Assembly: GCA_025457845.1 (NCBI GenBank)
Contig: JALOTO010000089.1
Location: 1 to 6,382 of the forward strand
Direction of reading: 5' to 3'
Origin: Thermoplasmata archaeon
Lineage (GTDB): Archaea > Thermoplasmatota > Thermoplasmata > UBA10834
DNA length: 6,382 nucleotides
Every line of letters begins with the position of its first letter. Position 1 is the stretch's first letter. A program made the position numbers and the translations under genes. Below are positions 1 to 5,711 of the stretch, piece after piece. Below the pieces are notes generated by a model. It did not search any database. It was given only the letters and a program-made list of their open reading frames with translations, and was not told the origin of the DNA.

Positions 1-203
1 AGGTTGACGATGTCGCCGCCCTGGACCTGCCATACGCCGGACTCCGAGGTCCTGTACTCGATCTCCCCGAGCACGAGGGGGCCGAGTATGGCCATTGCGG
101 CCACGACCACCGCTGAGATGATTGCCACTGGACCGACGATGTACCATGGTATCAGGGGGTCCTCCGCCCGGACCGCTTCCGACCTCGATGCGCCATCAGC
201 CAT
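1..203 (-). CDS. Partial membrane protein, N-terminal part only
   Basis: Reading the minus strand from the ATG at 203-201 gives an open frame of about 67 residues that runs off the left edge. The protein begins MADGASRSEA, has a short charged cytoplasmic-type segment to about residue 17, then one strongly hydrophobic stretch (about residues 18-43, from LIPWYIVGP to ILGPLVLG). A polar segment containing EIEYRTSESG and WQVQGGD follows and is probably extracytoplasmic. This looks like a single-pass N-terminally anchored protein, but the family is not recognisable from so little sequence. A GTG seven codons upstream is in frame and could be an alternative start; neither start has a good Shine-Dalgarno sequence. 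The gene is divergent from the DUF3795-type gene at 391. The hydrophobic profile and in-frame continuity make it more likely real than the plus-strand frame covering the same bases. Confidence 0.7.
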   Translation of the reverse strand, partial: MADGASRSEAVRAEDPLIPWYIVGPVAIISAVVVAAMAILGPLVLGEIEYRTSESGVWQVQGGDIVN

Positions 204-269
204 CCTACGACCCGACCCTGTCACCCGTGAGGGCGCTTCTTCATCTCCACGCGTACCGGTATCCACCCG

Positions 270-290
270 GAGTTACTACAACCTTTCGAG
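270..290 (-). promoter_or_regulatory. Possible promoter of the leftward membrane protein gene
   Basis: On the minus strand CGAAAGG (a BRE-like element) is followed by TTGTAGTAA, a weak TATA-like box centred near 277. A start site about 25 bases downstream would give a leader of about 50 bases before the ATG at 203. The box is far from consensus, so this is tentative. Confidence 0.25.
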
Positions 291-390
291 CGCGGTCAAT
301 CTAGGCAGGTTGGATAGGAGCGGAACGAGCACAGATTACTTGCACTTGCAGGCGCATACGCTGCGGTGGTCTGCGCGGGGAGGGATTGAC

Positions 391-900
391 ATGACAGCGA
401 GGAACGGCAGAGCATCCAAGCGGAAGAGAAGCAGGACCCCGTTCGAGAACGTCCGAGATCAGATCGGACCTTGCGGGCTATGGTGCGGGAGCTGCGCGTA
501 CGGCAACGGGACCATCACCGGGACTGCCTCGGCTCTCGGCAAACTGATCAAGGATTACGGGATAGAGGAGTGGGGGCCATCGGGGATCGACTACGCCGGA
601 CTGCATGCAGGACTCGCCTCCGTGGGTGCGATACCACCATGCCCTGGGTGTCTCAGAGGAGGAGGAAGGGCCGACTGCGAGATGCGCGCCTGCTCCGGGA
701 AGCGGGGGCTCAAGGAGTGCGCCGAATGCGATGATGTCGGGATGTGCGCGAACACCAAGATCCTGATGCACATGAGGACAGGGGCGGCCAAGGTCGGCAT
801 GTCCGTGAAGGAGGAACCTGGCGGCCGCAAGGACTTCCTGATCAGGGCCGAGAGGGACCTGAGGCGAGGATTGCACTCCAGCGTGTTGTTCCCCGAATGA
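391..900 (+). CDS. Cysteine-rich DUF3795-type protein
   Basis: A 169-residue protein whose cysteine pattern and GLWCGSC motif resemble the DUF3795 family, small archaeal and bacterial proteins thought to bind metal but without an established function. Cysteines fall at residues 28, 32, 35, 84, 87, 96, 101, 110, 113 and 119, as CxxxCxxC, CPGC and CAEC groups, which suggests zinc or iron-sulfur binding. A lysine/arginine-rich N-terminus (residues 4-15) precedes the domain and could contact nucleic acid or acidic lipids. The tail after residue 120 has no cysteine. The frame is open from position 4, but the start at 391 is preferred: a GGGGAGGG stretch lies just upstream (377-384), and the sequence before it translates to low-complexity shadow and overlaps the leftward gene. 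The gene appears monocistronic. The family call rests on pattern recognition, not a search. Confidence 0.8.
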   Translation: MTARNGRASKRKRSRTPFENVRDQIGPCGLWCGSCAYGNGTITGTASALGKLIKDYGIEEWGPSGIDYAGLHAGLASVGAIPPCPGCLRGGGRADCEMRACSGKRGLKECAECDDVGMCANTKILMHMRTGAAKVGMSVKEEPGGRKDFLIRAERDLRRGLHSSVLFPE

Positions 901-954
901 CCCCAGGCGCACCCTTGTCCCACGCTTTTCCCGGGACGGCCCCGGGGAGTCCGC

Positions 955-967
955 GGGAAGTATAATG
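955..967 (+). promoter_or_regulatory. TATA-like promoter of the small membrane protein gene
   Basis: GGGAAGTATAATG contains a TATA-like core centred near 964, preceded by a purine-rich BRE-like stretch. A start site about 25 bases downstream would fall near 989, about 10 bases before the preferred ATG at 1000. The box is one of the few AT-rich spots in a GC-rich spacer. Confidence 0.4.
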
Positions 968-999
968 GGACGACACATCGATTGCTGGTCGGTGGTTCG

Positions 1000-1227
1000 A
1001 TGACGAACAGGTACAACATATCGCAGCTGATCATGGAGTCGAAGGCCCCGCTCATGAACGACGGGTTCAGGAGGAGGACCTCAGGCGAGAAGTACTGGCT
1101 GCTCGTGCCTTTCGCCATCCCGTTCTTCTCACTGATGATCTACTCCTTCGTGGCCTGGCTAGCGTTCCTCGGCTTCTCGGACGCAGCCGGCAGACTGAGG
1201 GCGAGGATCACAAGGAAGAATGGATGA
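1000..1227 (+). CDS. Small single-pass membrane protein, unknown function
   Basis: A 75-residue protein, MTNRYNISQL onward. Residues about 33-58 (from YWLLVPFAIP to AFLGFSD) form one long hydrophobic segment, or two very short ones, flanked by an N-terminal polar part with an RRR cluster and a basic C-terminal tail (RLRARITRKNG). By the positive-inside rule both ends are basic, so the topology is unclear. A TTG at 982 is in frame and would add six residues. The ATG at 1000 is preferred because GGTCGGTGG lies just upstream and the proposed promoter would barely reach 982. I do not recognise the family. The gene stands 88 bases before the next membrane-anchored protein on the same strand; the two could be functionally linked, but nothing shows co-transcription. 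Confidence 0.65.
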   Translation: MTNRYNISQLIMESKAPLMNDGFRRRTSGEKYWLLVPFAIPFFSLMIYSFVAWLAFLGFSDAAGRLRARITRKNG

Positions 1228-1252
1228 TTGAGCGTCAGGCCGTCCGCCTCGA

Positions 1253-1268
1253 TTGACGTCGAAGTCAA
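1253..1268. repeat. Short inverted repeat upstream of the anchored protein
   Basis: TTGAC (1253-1257) and GTCAA (1264-1268) are exact inverted copies separated by six bases. They lie about 20 bases upstream of a weak TATA-like stretch (TTGATATAG, about 1282-1290). The size and position suit a dimeric regulator's operator, but a 5-base dyad can easily arise by chance. Confidence 0.3.
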
Positions 1269-1307
1269 CGCGGACAGACGATTGATATAGCGGCTGCAGC
1301 GGTTCTC

Positions 1308-1314
1308 GGAGGGG
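1308..1314 (+). promoter_or_regulatory. Shine-Dalgarno that makes the start ambiguous
   Basis: GGAGGGG ends one base before the ATG at 1316, which is too close for normal initiation, and seven bases before an in-frame TTG at 1322, which is ideal. The true first codon may therefore be the TTG. Another gene in the window, at 2386, also starts with TTG. Confidence 0.5.
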
Positions 1315-1315
1315 A

Positions 1316-2128
1316 ATGGTCTTGGACCGCGGGGGCAGGCTGGCTTTCTACGCCGTGATGGCAGGACTGATCGTCTGGTCCATGTGTGTCTTCGTGTACT
1401 GCGCTACGATAGCATTCGCGGTCCTGGCCCTCACCGCAGTCGTCGCCTTCCGCCTGTTCAGGAGCGAGCCCAGAGGGGACATGGAGGGGAGCATGACCGA
1501 GGGGACCGCCGTGATGGAGCGGGAACCCATCACGAAGCGTATGGCTGCGGTGGCAATCGCGTTGTTCCTGGTCACCGCAGTGGGACTGGTGGCCGCGACC
1601 GATGTCTATATCCAGATGTCTAGCCACTATGTGCACGACTACCGCGTGACCATCGAACCCGGTACGGAGGAACCGTTCTTGATGATGTGTCCCATTCCCT
1701 GCGACCTGAAGGGCGTCCCCTATGAGGGTCTGCTCGACGACCTAGTGGTCCTCAACGGCTCCGCAGACCTGGAGATAATCGACACGGAGCACGGCCCTGC
1801 GCTCAAGGTGGATGGGGTCGGCGAGGTGGAACTCGAATGGACCGCGGTCTGGTCGGGCGATGAGGGGCGCTTCCCGAACCTGACCATGACACGGGAGCTC
1901 GATGACGATGTTGATGTGGATGCCTGGAACTACACCGCCAACGAGGAATCGTGGGTCTACTCGGACTCGCCCGGGACAGTCGTCGAACTCAGCTTCTCGT
2001 CGGAGTATCACAGGAAGATCACGTTGACCCTAGGGGACTCCGGAGAGGATGTGTTCCACTTCTCTGGCATCCTGGACTTGACTGGATGGGCAACTGTTGG
2101 AACTGAACACGCGCAGGCAATGTCCTAG
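1316..2128 (+). CDS. Membrane-anchored protein with beta-rich external domain
   Basis: The open frame encodes 270 residues. Residues about 9-48 are continuously hydrophobic and probably form a helical hairpin. A charged linker follows at 49-75, then a third membrane segment at 76-95. The rest, about 100-270, is acidic, alternates hydrophobic and polar residues as beta strands do, and carries N-glycosylation-type sequons (NGS, NLT, NYT), which fits an archaeal extracytoplasmic domain. A CPIPC pair sits near residues 125-129. The family is not recognised. The ATG at 1316 is only one base from the GGAGGGG at 1308-1314, so a TTG at 1322, seven bases away, is an equally good start. The 3' end is suspicious: coding-like sequence continues in frame beyond the TAG at 2126-2128 (see findings), so the protein may be truncated, read through, or a recent pseudogene. 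Confidence 0.7.
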   Translation: MVLDRGGRLAFYAVMAGLIVWSMCVFVYCATIAFAVLALTAVVAFRLFRSEPRGDMEGSMTEGTAVMEREPITKRMAAVAIALFLVTAVGLVAATDVYIQMSSHYVHDYRVTIEPGTEEPFLMMCPIPCDLKGVPYEGLLDDLVVLNGSADLEIIDTEHGPALKVDGVGEVELEWTAVWSGDEGRFPNLTMTRELDDDVDVDAWNYTANEESWVYSDSPGTVVELSFSSEYHRKITLTLGDSGEDVFHFSGILDLTGWATVGTEHAQAMS

Positions 2129-2262
2129 ACGCACAAGGTCGTGCTGCACACCGGGGCCGACGCGTCCCTGTCCGCGTGGGGCGAGCACACGGAGTGGAAT
2201 GGGACGGAGAGAACACTGTGATGACATTCCCCTCGGCGTGGAACCCTACGATAACTGTATAG
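2129..2262 (+). pseudogene. Probable detached C-terminal coding remnant
   Basis: Immediately after the TAG at 2126-2128 the same frame stays open for 30 codons to a TGA at 2219-2221. About nine in ten third positions are G or C while second positions are much poorer in G and C, the pattern of real coding sequence here. The translation includes VVLHTGADASLSAWGE. From about 2185 another frame gives beta-like sequence with TVMTFPSAWNPTITV, ending at TAG 2260-2262. The simplest reading is an interrupted 3' end of the preceding gene, with a nonsense codon and possibly a frameshift. Sequencing error or stop read-through are alternatives. Confidence 0.4.
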
Positions 2263-2267
2263 ACAAG

Positions 2268-2287
2268 CGACGGCCTCTCGCCCGTCG
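2268..2287 (+). terminator. Hairpin between anchored protein and regulator
   Basis: CGACGG (2268-2273) and CCGTCG (2282-2287) form a perfect 6-base-pair stem with an 8-base loop. No T-run follows, so it is a weak terminator candidate. It could equally be leader structure of the downstream regulator message if transcription starts near the TATA-like CTGTATAGA at 2255-2263. Confidence 0.3.
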
Positions 2288-2335
2288 GGACACATGAGCG
2301 GCCCACGGATAGAGCGCAGCATCAGCCATCGGAGG

Positions 2336-2365
2336 GAGCGGGCACCGCTCAGGCGGGCACCGCTC
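2336..2365. repeat. Tandem 13-bp repeat with dyad core, candidate operator
   Basis: GCGGGCACCGCTC occurs at 2338-2350 and again, identical, at 2353-2365, a 15-base period. Each copy contains the perfect palindrome GCGG-GCA-CCGC; the first copy extends to GAGCGG-GCA-CCGCTC (2336-2350). Two dyads in tandem directly before a winged-helix regulator gene is the arrangement expected of an autoregulatory operator. The same repeat is also complementary to the gene's Shine-Dalgarno region. Confidence 0.6.
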
Positions 2366-2381
2366 TCTGTGGGAGGTGCCC
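2355..2381 (+). promoter_or_regulatory. Shine-Dalgarno sequence inside a hairpin
   Basis: The Shine-Dalgarno GGGAGGTG (2371-2378) lies seven bases before the TTG start at 2386. It can pair with GGGCACCGCTC at 2355-2365: seven pairs between 2355-2361 and 2375-2381, one G-A mismatch, then three more pairs (one a wobble), closing a five-base loop. The upstream repeat copy at 2340-2350 offers the identical partner. RNA structure could therefore mask the ribosome site of the regulator gene. Confidence 0.55.
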
Positions 2382-2385
2382 TCGC

Positions 2386-2670
2386 TTGAACAGGCTTCTC
2401 TGGTGGATCCTAGCCGGCACCAAGGGCGGCCCGAACCGTGCCCGCATCATTGAGCTGCTGCACGAGAGACCGCTCAACGCGAATCAGATAGCCGAGAAGC
2501 TGGGGATGGACTACAAGACCGTCAGGCATCACTTGTCCGTCTTGGCCGAGAACGACATAATTGTCACCACCGCCGACGGCAAGTACGGCGCCATGTACTT
2601 CCTGTCCTCCCAAATCGAGCACAACTACGCCGAGTTCGAGCAGATTAGGGAGCAAATTGGGAAAAAGTAG
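2386..2670 (+). CDS. ArsR-like winged-helix transcription regulator
   Basis: A 94-residue DNA-binding protein. Residues about 17-28 form helix 1 (NRARIIELLHER), 31-50 the helix-turn-helix (NANQIAEKLGMDYKTVRHHL), 51-60 the start of the wing, and 61-75 the beta wing ending in YFLSS. A charged C-terminal helix, about 76-94, may support dimerisation. This is the usual compact fold of archaeal ArsR/MarR-like repressors; no cysteine is present, so the classical metal-sensing site is absent. The TTG start is supported by a strong Shine-Dalgarno at 2371-2378 with ideal spacing, and by the MNRLLWWILAGTKG N-terminus typical of archaeal members. The stop is followed after 17 bases by a membrane protein gene, so the two are almost surely one transcription unit. 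The tandem dyad upstream suggests autoregulation. The ligand or signal is unknown. Confidence 0.88.
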   Translation: MNRLLWWILAGTKGGPNRARIIELLHERPLNANQIAEKLGMDYKTVRHHLSVLAENDIIVTTADGKYGAMYFLSSQIEHNYAEFEQIREQIGKK

Positions 2671-2687
2671 GAGAAGGAGGGAACATC

Positions 2688-3137
2688 ATGTCTTGGAGCA
2701 TGTCACGCAAAGGCACTTACGGGATCATATTGGCGCTCGCGATCATGGCTGCAGTCCTCGGCGTGGCCTTCTCGAACCTCGCCTCTCCCCCCGACAGGAT
2801 GCTCCCCGAGCCGCCAGACTTCGAGCAGGTGGACGAGATGAGGGATGACGCCGAGGTCTACGTCACGGTGAAAACGGTCCTCTCATCCATGAACATCGTC
2901 CTGGCCGCCGCTCTTATCATGATCTATGCTGGCGTGTACAGGACCCTCAGGAGCGACTTCGCGATGGGACTCGTGATAATGAACGTCGCGATGCTCTCCT
3001 ATGCGGTCACCTCGAACCCCATCGTGCAATGGTTCCTCGGATACAAGGCGATCATAGGTGTCGGGCCGTTCGGTTGGATAGCCGACTTCTTCGCCACCGT
3101 CGCTCTCGGGACCCTTCTCTGGCTCAGCCTGGAGTAG
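2688..3137 (+). CDS. Four-helix membrane protein paired with the regulator
   Basis: A 149-residue integral membrane protein with segments at about 11-29, 65-84, 91-109 and 126-148. The loop between the first two (30-63) is acidic and proline-rich (LASPPDRM, PEPPDFEQ) and probably faces outside. No catalytic motif is visible. An ideal Shine-Dalgarno GGAGGG at 2676-2681 stands six bases before the ATG. Archaeal genomes often place a small winged-helix gene directly before such a short multi-pass protein; the arrangement suggests that the membrane protein senses or modulates something for the regulator, but this is inference. It could be a halobacterial DUF7521-like relative, an uncertain match. 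It ends with TAG. Confidence 0.82.
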   Translation: MSWSMSRKGTYGIILALAIMAAVLGVAFSNLASPPDRMLPEPPDFEQVDEMRDDAEVYVTVKTVLSSMNIVLAAALIMIYAGVYRTLRSDFAMGLVIMNVAMLSYAVTSNPIVQWFLGYKAIIGVGPFGWIADFFATVALGTLLWLSLE

Positions 3138-3162
3138 ACGACTGGCCATCAGATTTGGGTGT

Positions 3163-3217
3163 GATTCGGGAGGAATCCTGGGAAAAGGAGAACTACACTC
3201 CTGAACCTCCTCTCTCC
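3163..3217 (+). terminator. Weak terminator candidate after the regulator pair
   Basis: Two small stems follow the membrane protein gene: GATTC/GAATC (3163-3167 with 3173-3177) and AGGAG/CTCCT (3186-3190 with 3198-3202). A pyrimidine-rich tract (about 3205-3219) comes next. Stems are only five pairs and there is no clean T-run, so termination here is possible but not shown. Confidence 0.25.
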
Positions 3218-3241
3218 TCATGAAACCGGCAACCGTTACAC

Positions 3242-3261
3242 CTTTCCGGGCGAACGGAAAG
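3242..3261. promoter_or_regulatory. Perfect dyad upstream of the permease gene
   Basis: CTTTCCG (3242-3248) and CGGAAAG (3255-3261) are exact inverted copies around a six-base centre, 57 bases before the preferred permease start. The 20-base span with 7-base arms suits a dimeric repressor's operator; in RNA it would form a leader hairpin. It differs in sequence from the repeat before the winged-helix gene, so a different regulator may be involved. Confidence 0.45.
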
Positions 3262-3307
3262 ACGGACACGACCACAGGGGCGACCCACAATGCGTCCACG
3301 ATGAACT

Positions 3308-3313
3308 AGGTGG
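3308..3313 (+). promoter_or_regulatory. Shine-Dalgarno that fixes the permease start
   Basis: AGGTGG at 3308-3313 lies five to six bases before the ATG at 3319. It overlaps the earlier in-frame GTG at 3310, which has no Shine-Dalgarno of its own. This favours 3319 over 3310; the ATG at 3325 is also possible. Confidence 0.55.
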
Positions 3314-3318
3314 ATGCC

Positions 3319-4581
3319 ATGTCGATGGTCACCAGGAGTGTCAGGAACCTGTTCAGGAACAAGTCGAGGACCGCGGTCGTGACCCTCATAGTGGGATTCG
3401 CGCTCGCGATCTTCCTCTCGGCCTCGATGATAAGCTCGAACATATCAACGAGCGTCGTCGAGCTCTCCGAGAGCATGGAGACGACGATAGTCGTCCAGCC
3501 CGCAGGGACGAGCTCGTTCAGCATGTTCGGCGGATCGACCACGCTCATGAACGAGTCAGTGCTCGACTCCGTGTGGTCCGTCACCCATGTGGAATCCGCG
3601 AATCCGATCCTGACCCAGATGGAGACTGACGACAGCACGACGGACTTCAGGATGGGGACGACGGTTCAGGGCATGGACCCTGGAGAGGGGATCTTCCTCA
3701 CCATGGGCAGCGGGACCATCGAGGTCACCGATGGGAGGTCGCTCGACTCGGGCGACGAGCTGTCGTACGTCGCGGAGGTGGGCAGCGAATATGCGAACCG
3801 GACCGGCGTCGGAGTCGGGGACACCATCACTCTCAACGAGAGCGACCTTACAGTGGTCGGGATATTCACTTCGGGCACGATGTTCGGCGGGAGCACGGTG
3901 ATCATCCCGTACGAGATAGCGAAGGCGGTCTACGACCTGGACGGGATGCAGACGGTCTATGTCACCGCGGACGCGGTCGGGAACATGGACGAGGTCATCG
4001 ATGACATCCAGGCAGTCCTCGGGGACGACTACGACGTCGCCGCCCTCTCCGCGATAACTAGCGAGGGGGCCGATACGATGCAGGCGAGCATGGACTCCAT
4101 GGTCGCCAGCAGCGAGTTCGGGGCCATGGCATCCCTCCTCGCGGCAGGCGCGGTCATGACATTCGTCATGGTCCTGGTGACGAGGGAGCGTACGCGGGAG
4201 ATTGGAATTCTGAAGGCGCTCGGGTTCAAGAACTCGAAGATAGCGTCACAACTCCTGACGGAATCTATCTCACTCTCGATGATAGGGTTCGGCGTCGGCC
4301 TCGTGATCACCCTCGTCGGCGCCCCGTATCTCATAAGCATGTTCGGCGGGACGACGGCGACGATGGACTTCCCGAGCCCCGGGGACCTGCCGGACGCGTC
4401 GACATCCACCGACGGGTTCGCGCCATCCGCCAGGACCAGCGGGACCGCGATAGACCTGGAACTCAGCTGGGACCTGATCGCATACGGCCTGCTGCTGGCC
4501 GTCGGGCTCGGGGTCCTCGGTGCCCTGTATCCAATCCTCACATCCCTCAGGCTCAGGCCTGCGGAGGCTCTGAGACAATGA
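3319..4581 (+). CDS. MacB/FtsX-type ABC transporter permease
   Basis: A 420-residue membrane subunit of an ABC system. The order is a short basic amphipathic N-terminus (RSVRNLFRNKSR), membrane helix 1 (about 19-38), a large extracytoplasmic MacB-like domain (about 40-265), helix 2 (267-288), the cytoplasmic coupling segment RTREIGILKALGFKNSKI (291-308), helix 3 (315-340), a polar insert (341-383), helix 4 (386-408) and the typical RPAEALR end. Length and four-helix layout match MacB-family permeases, which use ATP-driven conformational change to move substrates or transmit force rather than carry solutes through a classical pore. The external domain is rich in Ser, Thr, Asp and Gly. MFGGST or a close variant occurs three times (residues 69, 188, 341). 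The stop overlaps the ATPase start by ATGA, so the two are translationally coupled. The substrate cannot be deduced. Confidence 0.93.
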   Translation: MSMVTRSVRNLFRNKSRTAVVTLIVGFALAIFLSASMISSNISTSVVELSESMETTIVVQPAGTSSFSMFGGSTTLMNESVLDSVWSVTHVESANPILTQMETDDSTTDFRMGTTVQGMDPGEGIFLTMGSGTIEVTDGRSLDSGDELSYVAEVGSEYANRTGVGVGDTITLNESDLTVVGIFTSGTMFGGSTVIIPYEIAKAVYDLDGMQTVYVTADAVGNMDEVIDDIQAVLGDDYDVAALSAITSEGADTMQASMDSMVASSEFGAMASLLAAGAVMTFVMVLVTRERTREIGILKALGFKNSKIASQLLTESISLSMIGFGVGLVITLVGAPYLISMFGGTTATMDFPSPGDLPDASTSTDGFAPSARTSGTAIDLELSWDLIAYGLLLAVGLGVLGALYPILTSLRLRPAEALRQ

Positions 4582-5573
4582 CAGCGAACGAGATTAAGGG
4601 GAAAGGGGCTCCCAGCAAGGGGCCAGCGATCCTCCTCGACAACGTGAAGAAGAGCTTCGACGTGAAAGGCAGGAAGCAACCCGTGCGCGCGCTCAGGGGC
4701 GTGACGCTCTCGGTGAACAAGGGCTCGATGATAGCGGTCAAGGGTGACAGCGGGAGCGGGAAGACGACCCTGCTGCAGATGATCGGCGCCCTCGACCTGC
4801 CCACCTCCGGCACGGTCCTCGTGGACGGGGGGGACCTCTCGAAGCAGCCGGAGAAGGAGCTCACCAGCTACCGCGCCCAGACCGTCGGGTTCATCTTCCA
4901 GCACTTCCACCTGATACCGAACCTCACCGCTCTGGAGAACGTCGAACTCGCCATGGAGGCCCTCGACGTTCCCAAGGTCGAGAGGACCAGGAGGGCCGAG
5001 GAGCTCCTCCACAGGGTGGGGATGAGCGAGAGGATGGATCACAAGCCCTCCAAGCTGAGCGGAGGCGAGCAACAGAGGGTTGCCATCGCGCGGGCGCTGG
5101 CGAACGATCCGGCCATCATCCTGGCGGACGAACCCACGGGCAACCTCGACACGAAGAGCGGCAAGGCGGTGATCGACCTCCTCGACAAGTTGAGGCGCGA
5201 GCAGGGCAAGACCGTGGTCATCGTCACGCACTCTGACAGGGCGTCCAGGGCGTGCGATCGCACCGTGACGATCAACGACGGCATCATCGCATCCGAGATC
5301 CGAAGGGACACGAGCGACGAGGACCGTGAGACGAAGAACATCATGCGCCAGACCTTCACCGTCTCTGGGAAGGTGGTCTCGAAGCTCTTCGCAGCTGACT
5401 TCTGCGACTTCGAGTCCATAGCAGAGGCTGACGACGACGACCTCGGGCGCGTGCTCGGCGACAAGGGCCTCGCGAGGAAGCTCATCGCGAAGGCGCAGAA
5501 GGTCCTCGATGAGGCCGAGGCCGCAGAGAAGGCCGACGATGACGATGGCGGAACGGAGGATGAGGCCGAATAG
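4578..5573 (+). CDS. MacB/LolD-type ABC ATPase with HhH-like C-terminal extension
   Basis: A 331-residue ATPase partner of the permease. Walker A is GDSGSGKT (56-63), the Q-loop glutamine is Q108, the signature is LSGGEQQR (160-167), Walker B is IILADEP with catalytic E185, the D-loop is NLD (189-191) and the switch histidine is H218 (VTHSD). All key residues are intact, so it should hydrolyse ATP. The nucleotide domain ends near residue 243; MacB/LolD-type ATPases usually stop there. Here another 85 or so residues follow: a linker (244-265), a helix-hairpin-helix-like segment (about 268-310, with [20 protein letters not shown]), and an acidic tail ([15 protein letters not shown]). GGAGG at 4563-4567 serves as a Shine-Dalgarno, ten bases before the ATG. 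The N-terminus is also slightly extended (about 15 residues). A strong terminator follows. The role of the extension is unknown. Confidence 0.95.
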   Translation: MTANEIKGKGAPSKGPAILLDNVKKSFDVKGRKQPVRALRGVTLSVNKGSMIAVKGDSGSGKTTLLQMIGALDLPTSGTVLVDGGDLSKQPEKELTSYRAQTVGFIFQHFHLIPNLTALENVELAMEALDVPKVERTRRAEELLHRVGMSERMDHKPSKLSGGEQQRVAIARALANDPAIILADEPTGNLDTKSGKAVIDLLDKLRREQGKTVVIVTHSDRASRACDRTVTINDGIIASEIRRDTSDEDRETKNIMRQTFTVSGKVVSKLFAADFCDFESIAEADDDDLGRVLGDKGLARKLIAKAQKVLDEAEAAEKADDDDGGTEDEAE

Positions 5574-5578
5574 ACCCG

Positions 5579-5607
5579 ACCACTACCATGGGCATCAACC
5601 ACTACCA
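5579..5607. repeat. Short direct repeat after the ATPase gene
   Basis: ACCACTACCA occurs at 5579-5588 and 5598-5607, a 19-base period, just after the ATPase stop codon. It may be part of the 3' untranslated region; no function is evident. Confidence 0.4.
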
Positions 5608-5640
5608 CCCCCTCGCCCGAAACAACCTCCGTTCTTCCTT

Positions 5641-5695
5641 CAGACACCTCGGGGATCACCACCGGCATGCCCGCCCCTGGGGTGTCTGTCTTTTT
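5641..5695 (+). terminator. Strong stem-loop terminator of the ABC operon
   Basis: Bases 5641-5654 pair with 5675-5688 over 14 positions, including two G-T wobbles; the outer eight pairs (CAGACACC with GGTGTCTG) are perfect. A TC and five Ts (5691-5695) follow. The loop contains the palindrome GGCATGCC (5664-5671). The stem plus T-run, placed between the ABC operon and a gene with its own TATA box, is well suited to end the ABC transcript. Confidence 0.75.
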
Positions 5696-5711
5696 CCCCA
5701 TACTCGCGCGC

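Noticed and set aside
4..390. Upstream extension of the DUF3795-type gene to position 4
   Set aside because: The extension translates to proline/serine/threonine-rich sequence with no family similarity. It overlaps the leftward membrane protein and lacks a Shine-Dalgarno, whereas 391 has one.
917..937. GTCCC/GGGAC stem after the DUF3795-type gene as a terminator
   Set aside because: Only five pairs with an 11-base loop in a GC-rich spacer with several competing palindromes, and no T-run after it.
2097..2297. A 66-codon plus-strand frame in the spacer before the regulator
   Set aside because: It is rich in arginine, proline and cysteine, typical of a shifted GC-rich coding frame, and lacks a ribosome site. 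Frame continuity with the upstream gene fits the region better.
3220..3309. A 29-codon open frame ending right before the permease gene
   Set aside because: It has no Shine-Dalgarno, spans the dyad at 3242-3261, and has threonine-rich composition with no hydrophobic or structured signal. A chance frame is more likely.
4029..5231. A 400-codon open frame on the minus strand, opposite the permease and ATPase genes
   Set aside because: The plus strand carries clear ABC motifs across the same bases. High third-position GC on the plus strand keeps the mirrored frame free of stops. The translation is low-complexity and has no recognisable domain.
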